A DNA stretch of 64,000 nt from Artemisia argyi (GCA_030686995.1 CM060709.1:268503057-268567056); one strand, 5' to 3'; shown: positions 25,401 through 37,166, counted from the first letter of the stretch. Notes: generated by a model from the letters alone, not told the origin. A program made the numbers and translations.

Positions 25401-26391
25401 ACTAAATTTAAGCTAAAATCTACCAACCCTCCTTCACAGCTTCTCTTCTCTCTTATAGCAGCCAATTAGGGTTTCTGAGGCTTTTTTGGACTCTTCCCAG
25501 CTCATCTCTTGGCCCTTGGATCATCAACACTCAATCTTGGCCATTCAAATATTTTGGCGCCCATCTTTCTTTGTCTGCTTCTTGAGATAATTGAGGCCAG
25601 AGGTTTGTTTGGAGGTTAGTGTTTGGACTGGGATGCAAGGGGGGAGTAGGGGTATGATGGTTGAGTGTGGCAGTGAGTGGTGATGATGATAGTTTCAGAG
25701 GTCACGGGGTGTTTGGAGGTGGGAGATGGTCAAACCCTTTGACCGACTTTATTATTTAAAACGGTGGTGAGGTTTTGGGCTAGGATGGGAGTGGGCTGGG
25801 GTTGAATGGGCTTGGGGGTTAAGGATTTGGATTGTGGGAGTAGTATTAGGATCCGTTTGGTTAATTGAATCACAAGGACTAAAAATGTAATTATCCGAAA
25901 CATGAGGGACCCAATCTGCCATTTTCCAAACTTTGTTTTAAGGACCACTTTTGCCAAGTTAAAATATCCCAAGGACCCAAGTTTGTATTTTTCAATATTT
26001 AAAACCCCAGGGACCATTTGTGTAATTTTCCAAACTGCAGGGACCATTTTCGCCAAATTGCAAAGTACAGGGACCAAACATGTAATTTTCTCAAACTTTT
26101 TACCCAAGGATCGTTTTTTTTATAATTTTTGACTTTTCCATGCCTTGGGTTGACTTTTCTTTCGTTTTAAACTTCCAGGGACTAGTTTTGTCAATTTTTG
26201 AAACTTGAGGGACTGAAACTGCCAATTGTGCAAACTTTGTTCGTTTTTCATTTGTTTTTAAACATTTTGCATCTAAAACATATAAAACTCACTTTTGGGA
26301 TAAATTGTGTATTTTGATGCGTATTTGGGTGTTTTTGGATGTTTTGACAGTTCCGATATGATAAAAATGATGAGTATTTACACACTCATCA
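22436..26391 (-). repeat. 5' LTR of host element B (3956 bp)
   Basis: On the minus strand it starts TGATGAGTGTGTAAATACTC at 26391 and ends CCAATCA at 22436. It has the same layout as A's LTR: an array of 'agggaccaaa'-type words at 25860-26230, a TATA-like CTATAAGAG near 25455, and AT-rich DNA at 22790-23200. Sequence identity with A is only partial, so B belongs to a separate, older subfamily. The AT-rich middle has no supported gene. Confidence 0.9.
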
Positions 26392-26768
26392 AATAGCTAC
26401 GATAAAATGAGGGCATAATAGTTAATACTTGACTTATGTAAAGTCAAGATGTTGTGTAAAGTAAGTAAGAGTGTTGCGTAATAGTAAAAGTGTTGACTAA
26501 AGTGATAATTGGTTACAGTAACTGTGTCTTGGATGACATAATGACTTAAGTATAAAGTAATATGTGATAGGAATATGCGAGTAATAGGACGGATTAAGGG
26601 CATGTGTTTTGTTATAGTGTGCCTTGAAATGCAAGATCAATTAGATCGTTGCAACGAAGTGGCTTAATGTTTGAAAATGCTAAGATTTAAGGAGTTAAAT
26701 GGAAATAAGTATTGGTTAGTAATAGAAAAGAGATTACGGGGACGAAATCTAAATAAGGAGGATAGAAT
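26392..26768 (+). other. Probable 3' end of a chromovirus internal region
   Basis: No coding frame survives. The segment at 26736-26768, 'GGGGACGAAATC' followed by purine-rich 'AAATAAGGAGG', resembles the end of Tekay-type Ty3 polyproteins plus their PPT. An LTR-like start TGTTAGACCC follows at 26769. The call rests on short motifs only. Confidence 0.4.
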
Positions 26769-28920
26769 TGTTAGACCCATTTCCCGGATACAATGAGCCC
26801 CACCCTAGATGAAATTGACTAAGAATAATGTGTTTGACTAAGTGGATAAATGATACTTGAGTAAGTTTGACTATGGCTTTTATAAGTTTACAATGCTTTA
26901 CGTGATTGGCTAGTCAAACCGGTAGTCAAGCTATAAGTATTAAGAATGTATAATGTGGTTTAGAAAGTATTATGTGTCACTAATATAAAGGAAAAGAAGT
27001 TGAGGGACCTAAGTTGATAGAATCCCAAGATAATACTAGAACCAACTTGTTTTAGTACTAGAACCACCTTGTTCTAGCCTGCAGGGACTAATCTTGCCAA
27101 TTCCTTAAACTGGCACTAGAACCAACTTGTTCTAGTACCAAAACTGAATTGGTATAGTACTAGAAGGCCTATTCTTGCCAAAACCTCAAAGTAGCACTAG
27201 AACAAACTTGTTCTAGTACCAAGGATGAATTGTTATAACACTTAAGGGACCAAAAGTGCCATTTGGGTAATAACTTTGAAATGAAGAAAGGTCAAATTAG
27301 AAATACCCAGGTTCTTAATAATTCTTCATTTTATCTAAGAGTATGTGTGGGTGTGTGGCGGTTATAGAGAGAAAAAGGAGGGAAATGTGGAGGTCTTGAT
27401 AATTAAGTGTAGAGATTAAGGTCCAAGTTTAAGAGATTAACCTTACCCATACTCAAATGCAAGTAAGTAATCCCTATCTTAAACTATTTGATGAATTCAA
27501 GAATTAGGGTTCTTGATATCAATTAGGGGAATTGGGTAAAAAGGTGTTTAAAGGTTAATTAAAGAAGTTATAGTACTTATGGGATGAAATCTATTGAATT
27601 TAAGTTAGTATTTTAATAGGAGAATCATCATATAATCAATCTATGATTATGTGATGATTAGTGATGTTTAGAGGTAAGACAATGGTTGTATAAACCATTT
27701 TTATGGTTATTTGATTATGTGTTAAAGTGTTTATGTGCATGATGATCTTGACATAGGATGATGATGTTGATGATGATGGTGATAAGGATGATGATGATGC
27801 CTTGATATGCTTAGCTTGAAGCTAAGGTAAGTAAAATGATGGTAGCATGTTGTTATATGGATTTCTAACATGTATGTGTTATGTATGTTGTATGTTAAGT
27901 GATAGGAGTTTGAGATATGGTTAAGTGTTTACAATGGTTGAGCTAAGGTGACGATTTGGTGTTATAGAGTATGCTTGATGCTTTGTGCTAAAGTAATAAT
28001 TAAAGTGATAAGCCCGTGATGTAAGTGTTCGATATATGTGATGCTTATATGTTGTTTGAAGTATAATGGTATGTTGTTATCGTTTTACTTACTAAGCGTA
28101 ATCGCTTACCATTATAGTTACCAATGTTTTATAGGTCCTTGTGGAAGTGATATGGTATGGACAAGGATTAAGGATTGGCAAGTGTGGATTAAAGGGTTTT
28201 GTATGTAAGTAGAGCTTAGTCGTAGATACCAAGCTCAAAGTCGAAGTTGAACCCCCGATGGTCTTTTAGTGCTTTATAAATGTGTCGTCTAGTGTCAAAG
28301 TTTATATAATGATTGTTAAAGTATTTTGGTGGTCAATGGACAAGTTATAGTATAGTTCATGTGTTTACGGTCAAGTTAAAGGAGCGTTTGGCATAATGTG
28401 TAATTGTACCCATTTTGGGATGTGAACGGGTCAATGGTCATGGATCAAAGTTGTCATGGTTTTTAATGTTAAATGAGTGTTTGGTTTATGGTTAAAGTGT
28501 TAATTTTATGGTTAAAGGTGATATGGTTAAGTGTAGTATGCAAATGGGTCAAAATGGGTGTTTCCACCCACTTTGTAAAGCATGTTTTCGAGGGTTGTTG
28601 TGACCATGTTTATGTACATATTTGATGTTTATAATGTCCAAATGATTTCTGGAAAGTTTTGTAAATTGTTGAGTTATAGAAGTTGAGTTTTAGTCGTTTT
28701 GGTTAAGTATGAAAACGGGACAATAATTAGTCCAGAAATGTGTCATGTTAGAAAAATCATATTTTTTGATCCGTAACTCGTTAGAAGTTGTACTACCCAT
28801 CATTTTAAAGGTAATTGAGTCTAGTTTCATCTAAAAATGGTCTTAAGGCTTGGTTTATAATAGGTCGTTGTCAGTTATTTAAAGAGTAACAGAAGGTCAG
28901 GTTTGGGTCATGTCGTTTCC
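26769..28920 (+). repeat. Probable chromovirus LTR (right end uncertain)
   Basis: It starts TGTTAGACCC after a purine tract. The interior is noncoding, with repeated words 'actagaac' and 'ttgttctagtac' (27040-27240) and a GAT-rich microsatellite (27757-27801). A segment near 28085-28145, 'taccaatgttttataggtcc', has the look of the post-TATA part of Asteraceae Tekay LTRs. I cannot find an unambiguous CA end or a target duplication. The right limit is a guess. Confidence 0.4.
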
Positions 28921-28929
28921 GTGTAAAAG

Positions 28930-29100
28930 TTTATCTTTGTTTATTTATTAAATGAATGAACACGAACAATATTTTACGTTCATTTAGTTAAATAAACGAA
29001 CATGAACAAAAGTCGTGTCTGTTCATTTATGTTCGTGAACATTCGATTATGCGTTCGTTAACGTTCGTTTTTGTTTATTTATTTATTTATTTTTGTATAT
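28930..29100. repeat. Palindrome-rich AT stretch with GTTCG/CGAAC words
   Basis: Alternating 'gaacgaac'/'gttcgttc'-like words (tgaacacgaac, aaacgaacatgaac, gttcatttatgttcgtgaac, gcgttcgttaacgttcg) can form several hairpins. The stretch ends in TTTA repeats. No gene is seen. Confidence 0.5.
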
Positions 29101-29672
29101 CATATCTTTTAATTATATAATTTTAAAATTAGTTTGTTTAAACAAAATAACACTTATAAAACAATATTAGATGCATAATTTAATAAAACGAGTCGGGCGT
29201 TGGTCTGTTAGTTCAAAATTGTCATTGTTTTTGTTTATAAGCAATGTTTTTTTTTTTCTTTTTTTTCGTGCAATTTTGCTTTGGTAATGTATTCGCTTTC
29301 GCTCTTTTTCACAATCAGGCACGAGGGTTCTGGGCATGAGAATGCAAGTGCCGGAATCAAACAAAAGGTCCGAATGTGCATTTCTTTCTTTCTTTCTTTT
29401 CATTTTTTAAGTGGTTAAATATAGTAAAAATAGAGTTTTTATTTATTTATTTATTGGAATGTTTTATTGGGCTTTTGCTTATTTGTTTGGCAACCAATTG
29501 GGCTCATGTAATTTTATTTGTTTTTTGGGCTCGTGTTTATGTCGGTTTATTGATTCCACCAGAAAAGACCGTGCATAACCATTTTATGGAATTGGGGAAA
29601 AGATTGGGGATAATCGAAATTAGGGTTTTCTTAACTACAATCATTGGCCAAATTCTTCTTTCATTCGTAGCT

Positions 29673-30025
29673 ATGGCTCCTAAATATCCTAAATGTTTGG
29701 ACATCGCCAATCAGATTGGTGGTAGGCGAGTTGAAAAGTTTTGCACGCTGTTTTTTCTCGTGAGAAGAAGGCTTATTTATGTGATGAAAAAGATTATAAT
29801 CAAAGGATTGGGGAGGTGAAGGTTCGTATTGAACACATGCATGGAATTATGATGGAATTGAAGAGGCTTGGGATCGATCCTGTGTTCGATGAGTGTTTGT
29901 CCAATTTGAAGGCTGCGGAGGTAGAGGATTTTGAAGAAACTGGGTGGTTGATTCAGAGAAGCTACGGTGCTTTTTTATGGGCTGCTAACAAACAAAGAAT
30001 CATGAAGAAGCTCAGGAGGTTCTAA
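29673..30025 (+). pseudogene. Unrecognised small coding region with a frameshift
   Basis: An ATG at 29673 opens MAPKYPKCLDIANQIGG. That frame reads to about 29755, after which the better coding signal continues one frame over: SREKKAYLCDEKDYNQRIGE, then KVRIEHMHGIMMELKRLGID, ending in KKLRRF and a stop at 30025. Restoring one T to the TTTTTT run at 29751-29756 would join the two frames, so I read this as one ~118-aa protein with a single-base loss, or a sequencing error. It is basic and probably helical. I recognise no family. It lies 1 kb upstream of another small unknown frame of similar style (31071). Confidence 0.45.
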
Positions 30026-30892
30026 TAAGGTTGTCTCTATGTATGTTTCTTGTATTGTTAAATCTAACGGAATGTAGTAAGATTTTGTGTGAGTTACCTA
30101 GGTCTAAGTATTAGATTTTGGTATAGTTGTGATTAAGTGTAGTAATCTTTTGTGTCTGTTACCTAGGTCTAACTATTAGATTGTGGTGTAGTTGTGGTGG
30201 TATTATGTAGGGAATGTGTGTTATGTACGGTGAATGTCTGAAAATTCCAGTGTAACTGGAATTTGGTTAATGTTTATGTAAATATGAATAAAAATATAAC
30301 TTTATCTGTCTTGGTTAAATCTATTTCTTTATATGGGCAGTAATTTTTTGAGCAAATTGTTGGTCAGTAGTGACAGGGAGTCGTAGAGAGTTGCCTTAAG
30401 GGCTTGTGGTATTCTCGCATGATCAGATTCATTTCTTCCTTCTTTCTTAGGCGTTCATAGATGTAAGTGTATGAAATGATCTTAGGAGTCTGGGCTGGTG
30501 TTGGTAAAAAAGTTATTTGGATACATCAGTTAACATTTCATGTTACTTCTTTTGTTAGGTCTCAATGGTTATAGAACGATAGTGACAATTGTTATTAGAA
30601 TGTGAAATCTATTTGTTTAAAGGCATTGTAGAATGGCAGTTGTTATGTATGTTTAGATTCTTTTTATGTGCCTTGTAAAATGTATTCTTTTTAAACAGTT
30701 TTTTTTAACTTATGTATTGGTTGGATTTTATTTTGTTGGTAATAGTCAGTTCCATCACATATCTGCTATATTGTCAACATGTGGTTGGTATTATTCTATT
30801 GCATGTATTATGTAATAACCTTTTTTTGTGGCTAGGAAATCTTGTCAGTACTTTAAAGAGTGATTAGTATAGTGCATGTTTTTTGTTTGTTT

Positions 30893-30925
<33 letters not shown>

Positions 30926-31070
30926 CTTTCTTATACAGTGGCGCATGTGAGTTTTTGGTAGGTTGGTTTACTGTTCTTGGTTCTGTATTTTCACTCTATA
31001 AGTAGCAGCCATGTATGCAGTATTGTCACTTATATGTCTTTAGGTTTATCCAAAAAATCTTTGAAAGAAA
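30026..31070 (+). other. Noncoding stretch between two small reading frames
   Basis: T-rich DNA with a 30-base poly-T at 30894-30925. Two similar segments (30072-30120 and 30128-30185) share 'gttacctaggtctaa.tattagatt.tggt.tagttgtg'. This could be the 3' UTR of the upstream frame or an intron joining both. No gene is seen. Confidence 0.5.
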
Positions 31071-31427
31071 ATGGCATCTACTCCTAATCTTGATGAGTTA
31101 AAAGAGGCATGCAATTCTAGTAGATTAGAGCATTGCTATCGGTTCCTGTTTATGCAAGAGGCGGCTGAAAATGAAGGATTCATTTCCCTTCTCGAGGAAG
31201 AATGTGATGTTGTACGTCGTAGGATGCATAGACATCGGGAATTGCTTCAAGAGGGCATAACTTTAAGCCCGTTTGATCCTGTTGCTGGTGATGGGGCGCA
31301 ATGTATTGCGGAATCTCGGTATAAAGATGGCCATGTTTTAGCTGCTTTGATTGTTGTCTTGGATTTGGCACGTGAAGAAAGACAGAAGAAGCGTGCCCAT
31401 GTAGCGAAGATGGAGCAGTATGGTTAA
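31071..31427 (+). CDS. Hypothetical protein, 118 aa
   Basis: The frame opens MASTPNLDELKEACNSSRLE and ends HVAKMEQYG. The composition is protein-like, with acidic and basic helix-forming segments and no low-complexity sequence. Heptad-like stretches at residues 2-50 and 85-118 suggest a helical bundle. There is no signal peptide or membrane segment. I recognise no family. It may be a second exon of the gene beginning at 29673; the sequence before the ATG (ttgtcacttatatgtctttaggttt) contains a possible acceptor TTTAG at 31039-31043. A poly-A signal-like AATAAA lies at 31569. It could also be a gene fragment captured by a Helitron, since an RPA-like remnant follows. Confidence 0.5.
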   Translation: MASTPNLDELKEACNSSRLEHCYRFLFMQEAAENEGFISLLEEECDVVRRRMHRHRELLQEGITLSPFDPVAGDGAQCIAESRYKDGHVLAALIVVLDLAREERQKKRAHVAKMEQYG

Positions 31428-31989
31428 CCTGTTTTGTTGTAGTGTTTGATGTTGTTGTCTTGTTGTAGTTTTACTTGTTGTCGTACTTTGTGTAATTTTA
31501 TGTATGATGCCAAATGTGGCTTATGGTTATGGTACTTGTGCTGGTATTTGTAACTTTTGTTGTTTCTGAATAAAAAAGTACATGGTTTAATGTATTATAC
31601 ATGTTTTTTGACCAACTGTTTTGTGTTATTTAATATCTACTATAGTACAATGGAAGTGTAGTGACTTAAAGAACCACATATATGTATTTCTTTGTATACA
31701 AACATGGTTGTCTTAATTATAGCAGTTGGTTTTGATGATCAATATTTTTGCCTTTTTGTTTGAAGCATTGTCTTATGTCATCCTTAATGTTTGGGAGAAG
31801 ATTATTGTCACACACAAAGTAATATATAGTAATACAAACATAAATGAACATAAAGTATACATAGTTACTTAAGTTTTGTGCCGCATAGGATATTACATAG
31901 ATAGTTAATATGTAAGTTATTTTAATACAGATAAAGTAACAAAAGCTGGATTAGCATGGTTTATGAGTAACCATTTCCACTAATCAACT

Positions 31990-33075
31990 TTCTTTGTTTT
32001 TTTCGCAGCTTTTGTTTCTGTTCCAGATGTGCTACTCTGGAATAGCTGCCTTCATGCTGAAGTCGTTTTCTTTTCACTTTTGGATACAGATGGCCTAGGT
32101 AAGCTTATGGTTTCTTCTGCAGGCGTACCTTGTATGTCTGTCTCAATATCTAAACTAGTTTCAACTGCTGATTTTTATTCTATTGTTGTGTCCGCTGTGT
32201 CAGGTACCGATGCAACCAATGGTGTTACGTCTCATGCTTTGTCAAAAAAGAAGAATATTTCAACTTTTGTGCTGTCAGATCCGTAGTGTAACTGAAAAAT
32301 GTAGGTTCTACCTTCTAAAGCAATTAGTTCTGGTGGGACTTTGTAAGGGTCTTTTTCTTGTAGTTTTTGAATGACTTCATTGCAGTTGGTCACTATCGAA
32401 TGCACTTCATTGCTAAAACATTTTAACATTATTTTTCCAATGTCATCAAAGATTAATGCTCTAAAACAGTAGCTGTTACAAAAGTTTATAGAATGATTTT
32501 CAGTATAGGTTGTTTTATATAGTAATGTAAGAAACTATGCATTTTCATATTTTTTGTTTACATGTAGTCGGGTCCGCTTCCTGTATCGAATTGGCGGCAC
32601 TGTGCATGGGGGAATCGTTCAGAGACTTTGGAATGGCACACGCGATATCTGGTATAGAACCATGGGATTTTGTCACTGATACTCTCAACAGTTGCAATAA
32701 CTGTGAACCATACGTTCTGTAGTATAACATATTATTAATATCTGGTTTTGTTTTAATCATAAGTATCTAGCCTATTATTAATACATGTTGATGTTCTGGA
32801 TTTTCGTTTAGCAAATCTACTAACTTCACACGGTTTCGCTTCTTTTCCTCTCCTATGTTGCTGCAACGTTGATACTGGACATTTAAGATTGTTGGTGGTT
32901 CAAGGAACTCGTTGTACCTGCATGATGATGATAAGTGACATTACTATGTGTTGCTAACTATTTTTTTAAATTTATTTAGTAATTTGTAATTACTTACAAT
33001 GAGCGGATTTCATTTGCTTCAGGTATATCTGGGTTTAAGTAGTAAGAGGTTGCAGCTGTGCTCGAGAGCTGAAGG
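31990..33075 (-). pseudogene. RPA70-like single-strand DNA-binding protein fragment (Helitron-type)
   Basis: The minus strand carries separated exons of the RPA1-like family common on plant Helitrons. Exon 33075-32998 has LSSTAATSYYLNPDIPEANE; the intron at 32997-32918 has GT and AG borders that keep frame. Exon 32917 to about 32815 has YNEFLEPP and KRNRVKLVDLLNENP. Exon 32727 to about 32570 has QNVWFTVIATVESISDKIPW. Exon 32429-32232 has KVPPELIALEGRTYIFQLHY, followed after a stop by a Ser/Thr-rich tail reaching to about 31990. The zinc-finger exon reads YTRYRVCHSKV, where the family has a CXXC pair, so at least one cysteine is lost. The N-terminus is replaced by a minisatellite. I infer a dead OB-fold gene, not an active one. 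Confidence 0.6.
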
Positions 33076-33124
33076 CCTATATAAGGTAATGTACAAATGT
33101 ATCAGTTGTATATATGAGTAGTTT

Positions 33125-34140
33125 AAAATGTATAACAAGTGATATTCTGAATATCAATTGTGATATTTAAAAACGTATGAAAACGGACGAAAATGTAAGA
33201 AAATAGACGATTACGTATGAAAACGGACGAAAACATAAGAAAATCACAAGTGATATTCAGAAAATCACAAGTGATATTCTGAATATCACTTGTCATATTT
33301 AGAAACATAAGAAAATGGACAAAAACGTAAGAAAACAAGTGAATACGTATGAAAACATACAAAAACGTTTGAAAGCGTAAAAGCACATATGAAAATAGAC
33401 AAAAACATATGAAAATGGATGAAAACGAAAACATAAGTAAACAGACAATTGTGGTACTCAGAATATCACAATTGATATTCAGAATATCACCGGTAATATT
33501 CTGAATAGCACTTGTGATTCTCTGAATATCTATCACTTGTGATTTTTTGAATATCACAGAATATCACTTATGATATTCAGAATATCAATTGTGTTACTCA
33601 GAATATCACTTGTGATATTCAGAAAATCATAAAATATTACATGTGATATTCAGAAAATCACTTGGGTGATATTATGAATATCGCAGAATATCACTTGTTA
33701 TATTCTAAAACATATGAAAATGTCTGAGAATGGCCAAATACATTGAAAAACGGACGAAAACGAATGAAAACGATGAAAATGTAAGAAAACGGAAGAATAT
33801 GTATGAAAACGGATGAAAACGTATGAGAGCGTAAAAACACGTATGAAAAAGAAAGAAAACGTATGAAAAATAGGATGTAAATGAAAAAAACAGATGAAAA
33901 TGGCCGAAAACGAACGAAAACAGATGAAAATGCAAGAAAACGGATGAATAGGTATGAAACGGACAAAAACGTATGAAAGCGTAAAAACACGTCTAAAAAC
34001 AGATGAAAATGTATGAAAAATGGACGAAAACAAAAAGATAACGGATGAAAACGTATTAAAACGTCTAAAAATGGACGAAAACGTGAATAAACGTATGAAA
34101 ACGGACAAAAACATATGAAAACGGACGAAATCATAAAAAG
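33125..34140. repeat. Degenerate minisatellite, two interleaved motifs
   Basis: Motif 1 is built on 'cgtatgaaaacgga' / 'cgaaaacgtaagaaaa', dominating 33170-33440 and 33710-34140. Motif 2 is built on the near-palindrome 'gatattctgaatatc' with 'acttgtgatattcagaatat', dominating 33140-33160, 33245-33300 and 33450-33710. The two alternate in blocks. Long minus-strand frames here (FRPFSSVFIRF-like) are by-products of the repeat and not genes. Confidence 0.85.
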
Positions 34141-34440
34141 GTGAAAAAACGTGAATTTTTATAAAAAGAATACATGTGAATAAAAAAATGTTTATTAAAA
34201 AAAAAACATGGAAAAAGAAAAAAAAGAAAAAAAAAAACTTGAATAGGAAAGGAGGGATTAGGAAAAAGAATAAAATAATAAAATAAAAAAACAAAGCGTC
34301 AATGAGAAAAAAAAAAGGACAACAAGGAAAGAAAAAAAAAAATCACGTAAATAGGGAAAAAAAGAAAGAAAAAAATAAGGTACAAAAGAAGTGAATAAAA
34401 AGAAATAGAAAAAGACAAGAAAAAAAAACATGGACTTAAG
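34141..34440. repeat. Purine-rich (A/G) tract
   Basis: Three hundred bases that are almost all A with scattered G, continuing the minisatellite. No gene. Confidence 0.8.
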
Positions 34441-35322
34441 TTGCATATTAAATATTAGGCTAACCCAACCATTATATCAAATTAGATGAATGGTGAGAAT
34501 TTATCCATTAGTATGCATCAAAATAAGAGTATGCATTTGAATTTTCCTCATATAATGTATTTAAAATATGTTTTGGATAAATATTTTATTATTATCTGTT
34601 AGTTGGGTATATATATGGATTTGATCTATAAAATAAAATCGATAATTTATGCATAATAACGAAATTTCTGCAAAATTTCATTTTCTACAAACTAATTAAT
34701 TGTTTAGTCGCCAACTTTTGACATTGCAATCGCGAAAGACACAGGAATATTCTTAGAATATGACAAAATAATAAAACTATACGACAACTAGTCAATTAGC
34801 AATAAAAATAATGTGTCTAGAAGCTATTAAAACAATCTCAAAAATATTTTAGATATCTTTTATATAATAAAATAAAACTCATATTAGAAAATTTTTCATT
34901 TAAAAAAATGGATTCATATATTATTTAGTAATAATTGTATTTAAAAAAAAATTATTTTGTTATTAGGTAACATTTTATATTTATCCATAACACAAGAAAA
35001 AGATAAATACAAAAAATATAGATAAGATGCAATTAATAATATGATTAAAATTTTTAAATAATTATCTTTAATAATAAAAAACTATAATTAAAAATCATAA
35101 ATCAAACAAAACAAAGATTAAATTATTTGCTTTTTAATAAATAAAAATATATGATTCAAAAAATTTTAAAAAAAATCCGCGCTGCGCGGGCATTATATAA
35201 TAATTAACTACAAATATTGCAACTAGCATAAGAGCTACTAGAAAACCCGCTTTCGGTTATTATATTAAGGAACAATACTTTGCTTGATCAATACACTCCA
35301 TGTTAGGTACGAGTATTATATC
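34441..35322. other. AT-rich intergenic DNA with a possible decayed Helitron 3' end
   Basis: No supported gene. At 35178-35192, CCGCGCTGCGCGGGC can form the GC-rich hairpin seen near Helitron 3' ends, but the expected CTAG is not found within the usual distance (AACTAC at 35206-35211 is the nearest). The Helitron reading is weak. Confidence 0.35.
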
Positions 35323-35330
35323 TACCTCAA

Positions 35331-36259
35331 ACAGAGGCGCAGTTATGTAGGGGCAGGGAGGGGCGCCCGACCCTCCGATGTAGGGGTATATAGTTTTCGT
35401 GTAGAAAATTTTTGGTATATTCGGTTTCGACCCCCTATTTTAATTGAGAATTTTTTTGTATACATTAAATAATAAAATTTTGATCAATTACATTTTACAT
35501 AAGCCTATTTACCAAAACTAAAATCCATTAATAAACCAAATCCCAAACTAAAATCCATTACTTATTTACTTAGCCATTACAGGAAAAAATAAAAAAATAA
35601 ATAAATAAAAGAAAAGACCGGAACAAACTTACAAACCCTCCCCCAATCGACCATCATCTCCTCCCACAGTCCCTCCTTCCTGCCTCCTGGCTCCTAACTC
35701 CTGCAGTCTCGCCAGCCACCACTGACCACCGCCGACAGCCGACCACCACCTCAGCGGCCCTTCTGGTCAGGTTTGTTGTCTTTAAATATATTATCTACTT
35801 GTCTTTTATTTAGGGATTTAGTAGAAATTAGGGATTTAGTAGAATTGTAGAAATTAGAAGTGTATCAACCTAAGCTTGAAAAGTATAAGCCTAGAGGTCC
35901 AAAGAATAATCTTCTTCGATTTAAATTTGCTTGGTTTGGTATGTTCTCTAATTGGTTAGAGTATTCTCCAACAACACACAAGGCTTATTGTTTTCTATGT
36001 TAAAGGTCGAAAGGCTGAACTCTAATTTCTTTAATGAATCGAACCAGGTACTAACCGTTTGTCTCCTTTTTAATGTTTAGTTGTCTTGGACAAATGTTTA
36101 GTTTTTTAGTGATTGAAACTTTTTTTATAATAATAGTATTTAATTTTTGACCCGACCCGAATCGAATCATCGACCCAAACATATTACCTGAAAAATGGCG
36201 TTAGAAAAAAAAAAATTTAGATCCCAATCCCCCACTCAAAATTTTCTAGCTTCGCCACT
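35331..36259. mobile_element. Non-autonomous hAT-type element (929 bp)
   Basis: An exact 8-bp direct repeat TACCTCAA flanks it (35323-35330 and 36260-36267), which is the hallmark of hAT insertion. The ends are imperfect inverted repeats: left ACAGAGGCGCAGTTA, right (reverse complement) AGTGGCGAAGCTAGA. No transposase is inside. The interior has a C-rich stretch (35635-35760) with words such as 'caccactgaccaccgcc' that may be captured host sequence. Confidence 0.75.
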
Positions 36260-36267
36260 TACCTCAA

Positions 36268-36551
36268 GGATCTACATGATTAAAGAGAAAAGAAAAAGAT
36301 ACGTTCTGTAGCCTATTGATTTAACTCGCTTACAACTATTTTTATAATATGACAAAATTAAAACATCATTTTGTTTTTATATTTTTATGACATTGGTATA
36401 ATAGTTTATAATATTTTGTAACATGATAAGTGGATCTATTCAATGCTCTTTTGTTCCAAATCCATGGTGTCGACCAGTGGCCACTTATCACATTGTCAAG
36501 AATCTTCTAGTGTTGGTTATCATGAATTCATGATGGTTTGTTCTTCCTCTA

Positions 36552-36591
<40 letters not shown>

Positions 36592-37092
36592 AAATAAGAC
36601 TTTGCTTATTTATTAAGTTAAGCAACGTACTAACGTAATTATTAAGTTATTAGAATTGAAAATTACCACCTCGTTAAATAAGATGATTATCGTGTTAGTA
36701 AGTTTCAAATGTAGTCATTGCATTCGTAATACAATTTGAATTGATGTTGAAGGTTGACGGAAACCGGCAAATGTGATGCTGCTTCAACAGTTTGGCTCGA
36801 GTGCATCGGTGCTCACGTCAATGTGCCTAATACAAGGTCATACCTCATGAATTAATACATTCGTTCAAATTTTGTCTAACAAATACTCATTCGAGGTTAC
36901 TACGTTGCATGCCTAACCGATAGACAAAATACACAAAGCATATACAAAAGGAGAATTGAGTTAAATTATCAGTTATCCATACTGAATGAAAATAAATGAT
37001 TGAAATCCTCTCAAGTTGATATAAACATGACCGGTAATGTTCTCTCACAATCAAAAATAAAACCGGGTCCTTCAATAGGCCTCACTGTTGTA
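36268..37092. other. Intergenic DNA between two hAT elements
   Basis: No gene seen. It contains a TTA/ATT microsatellite at 36555-36591. The segment 36423-36547 resembles 39648-39765 (see findings). Confidence 0.6.
36555..36591. repeat. (ATT)n microsatellite
   Basis: About twelve perfect ATT units. Confidence 0.9.
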
Positions 37093-37100
37093 TTTGCGAG

Positions 37101-37134
37101 CAATGACGGAGGATCATAGGGGCAGGCAGGAGTG

Positions 37135-37166
<32 letters not shown>

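Larger units (their letters stand above)
16507..26391 (-). mobile_element. Host Athila-type element B, 5' LTR to mid-integrase (decayed)
   Basis: Older relative of element A on the minus strand: 5' LTR 26391-22436, PBS 22430-22413, gag from 21886, pol to 16507, continuing at 1140-1 on the far side of A. Coding similarity to A is high, but there are several stops and frameshifts (around 20375, 20305, 19768, 17950 and 16646). The LTR start is TGATGAGTGTGTAAATACTC as in A, but the rest of the LTR is strongly diverged. The 3' LTR is outside the window. The candidate target duplication AATAG (26392-26396) therefore cannot be checked. Confidence 0.93.

Noticed and set aside
29376..29672. Upstream extension of the 29673 frame
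   Set aside because: Hydrophobic residues there come from T-rich DNA. The sequence looks noncoding and the ATG at 29673 begins the protein-like part.
33125..34140. CRISPR-like spaced repeats
   Set aside because: Repeats are degenerate with no constant repeat/unique spacer pattern. The DNA is plant nuclear.
33691..34294. Long minus-strand frames rich in Phe, Arg, Ser and Val
   Set aside because: They are translations of the minisatellite. The repeat unit lacks stops in that frame.
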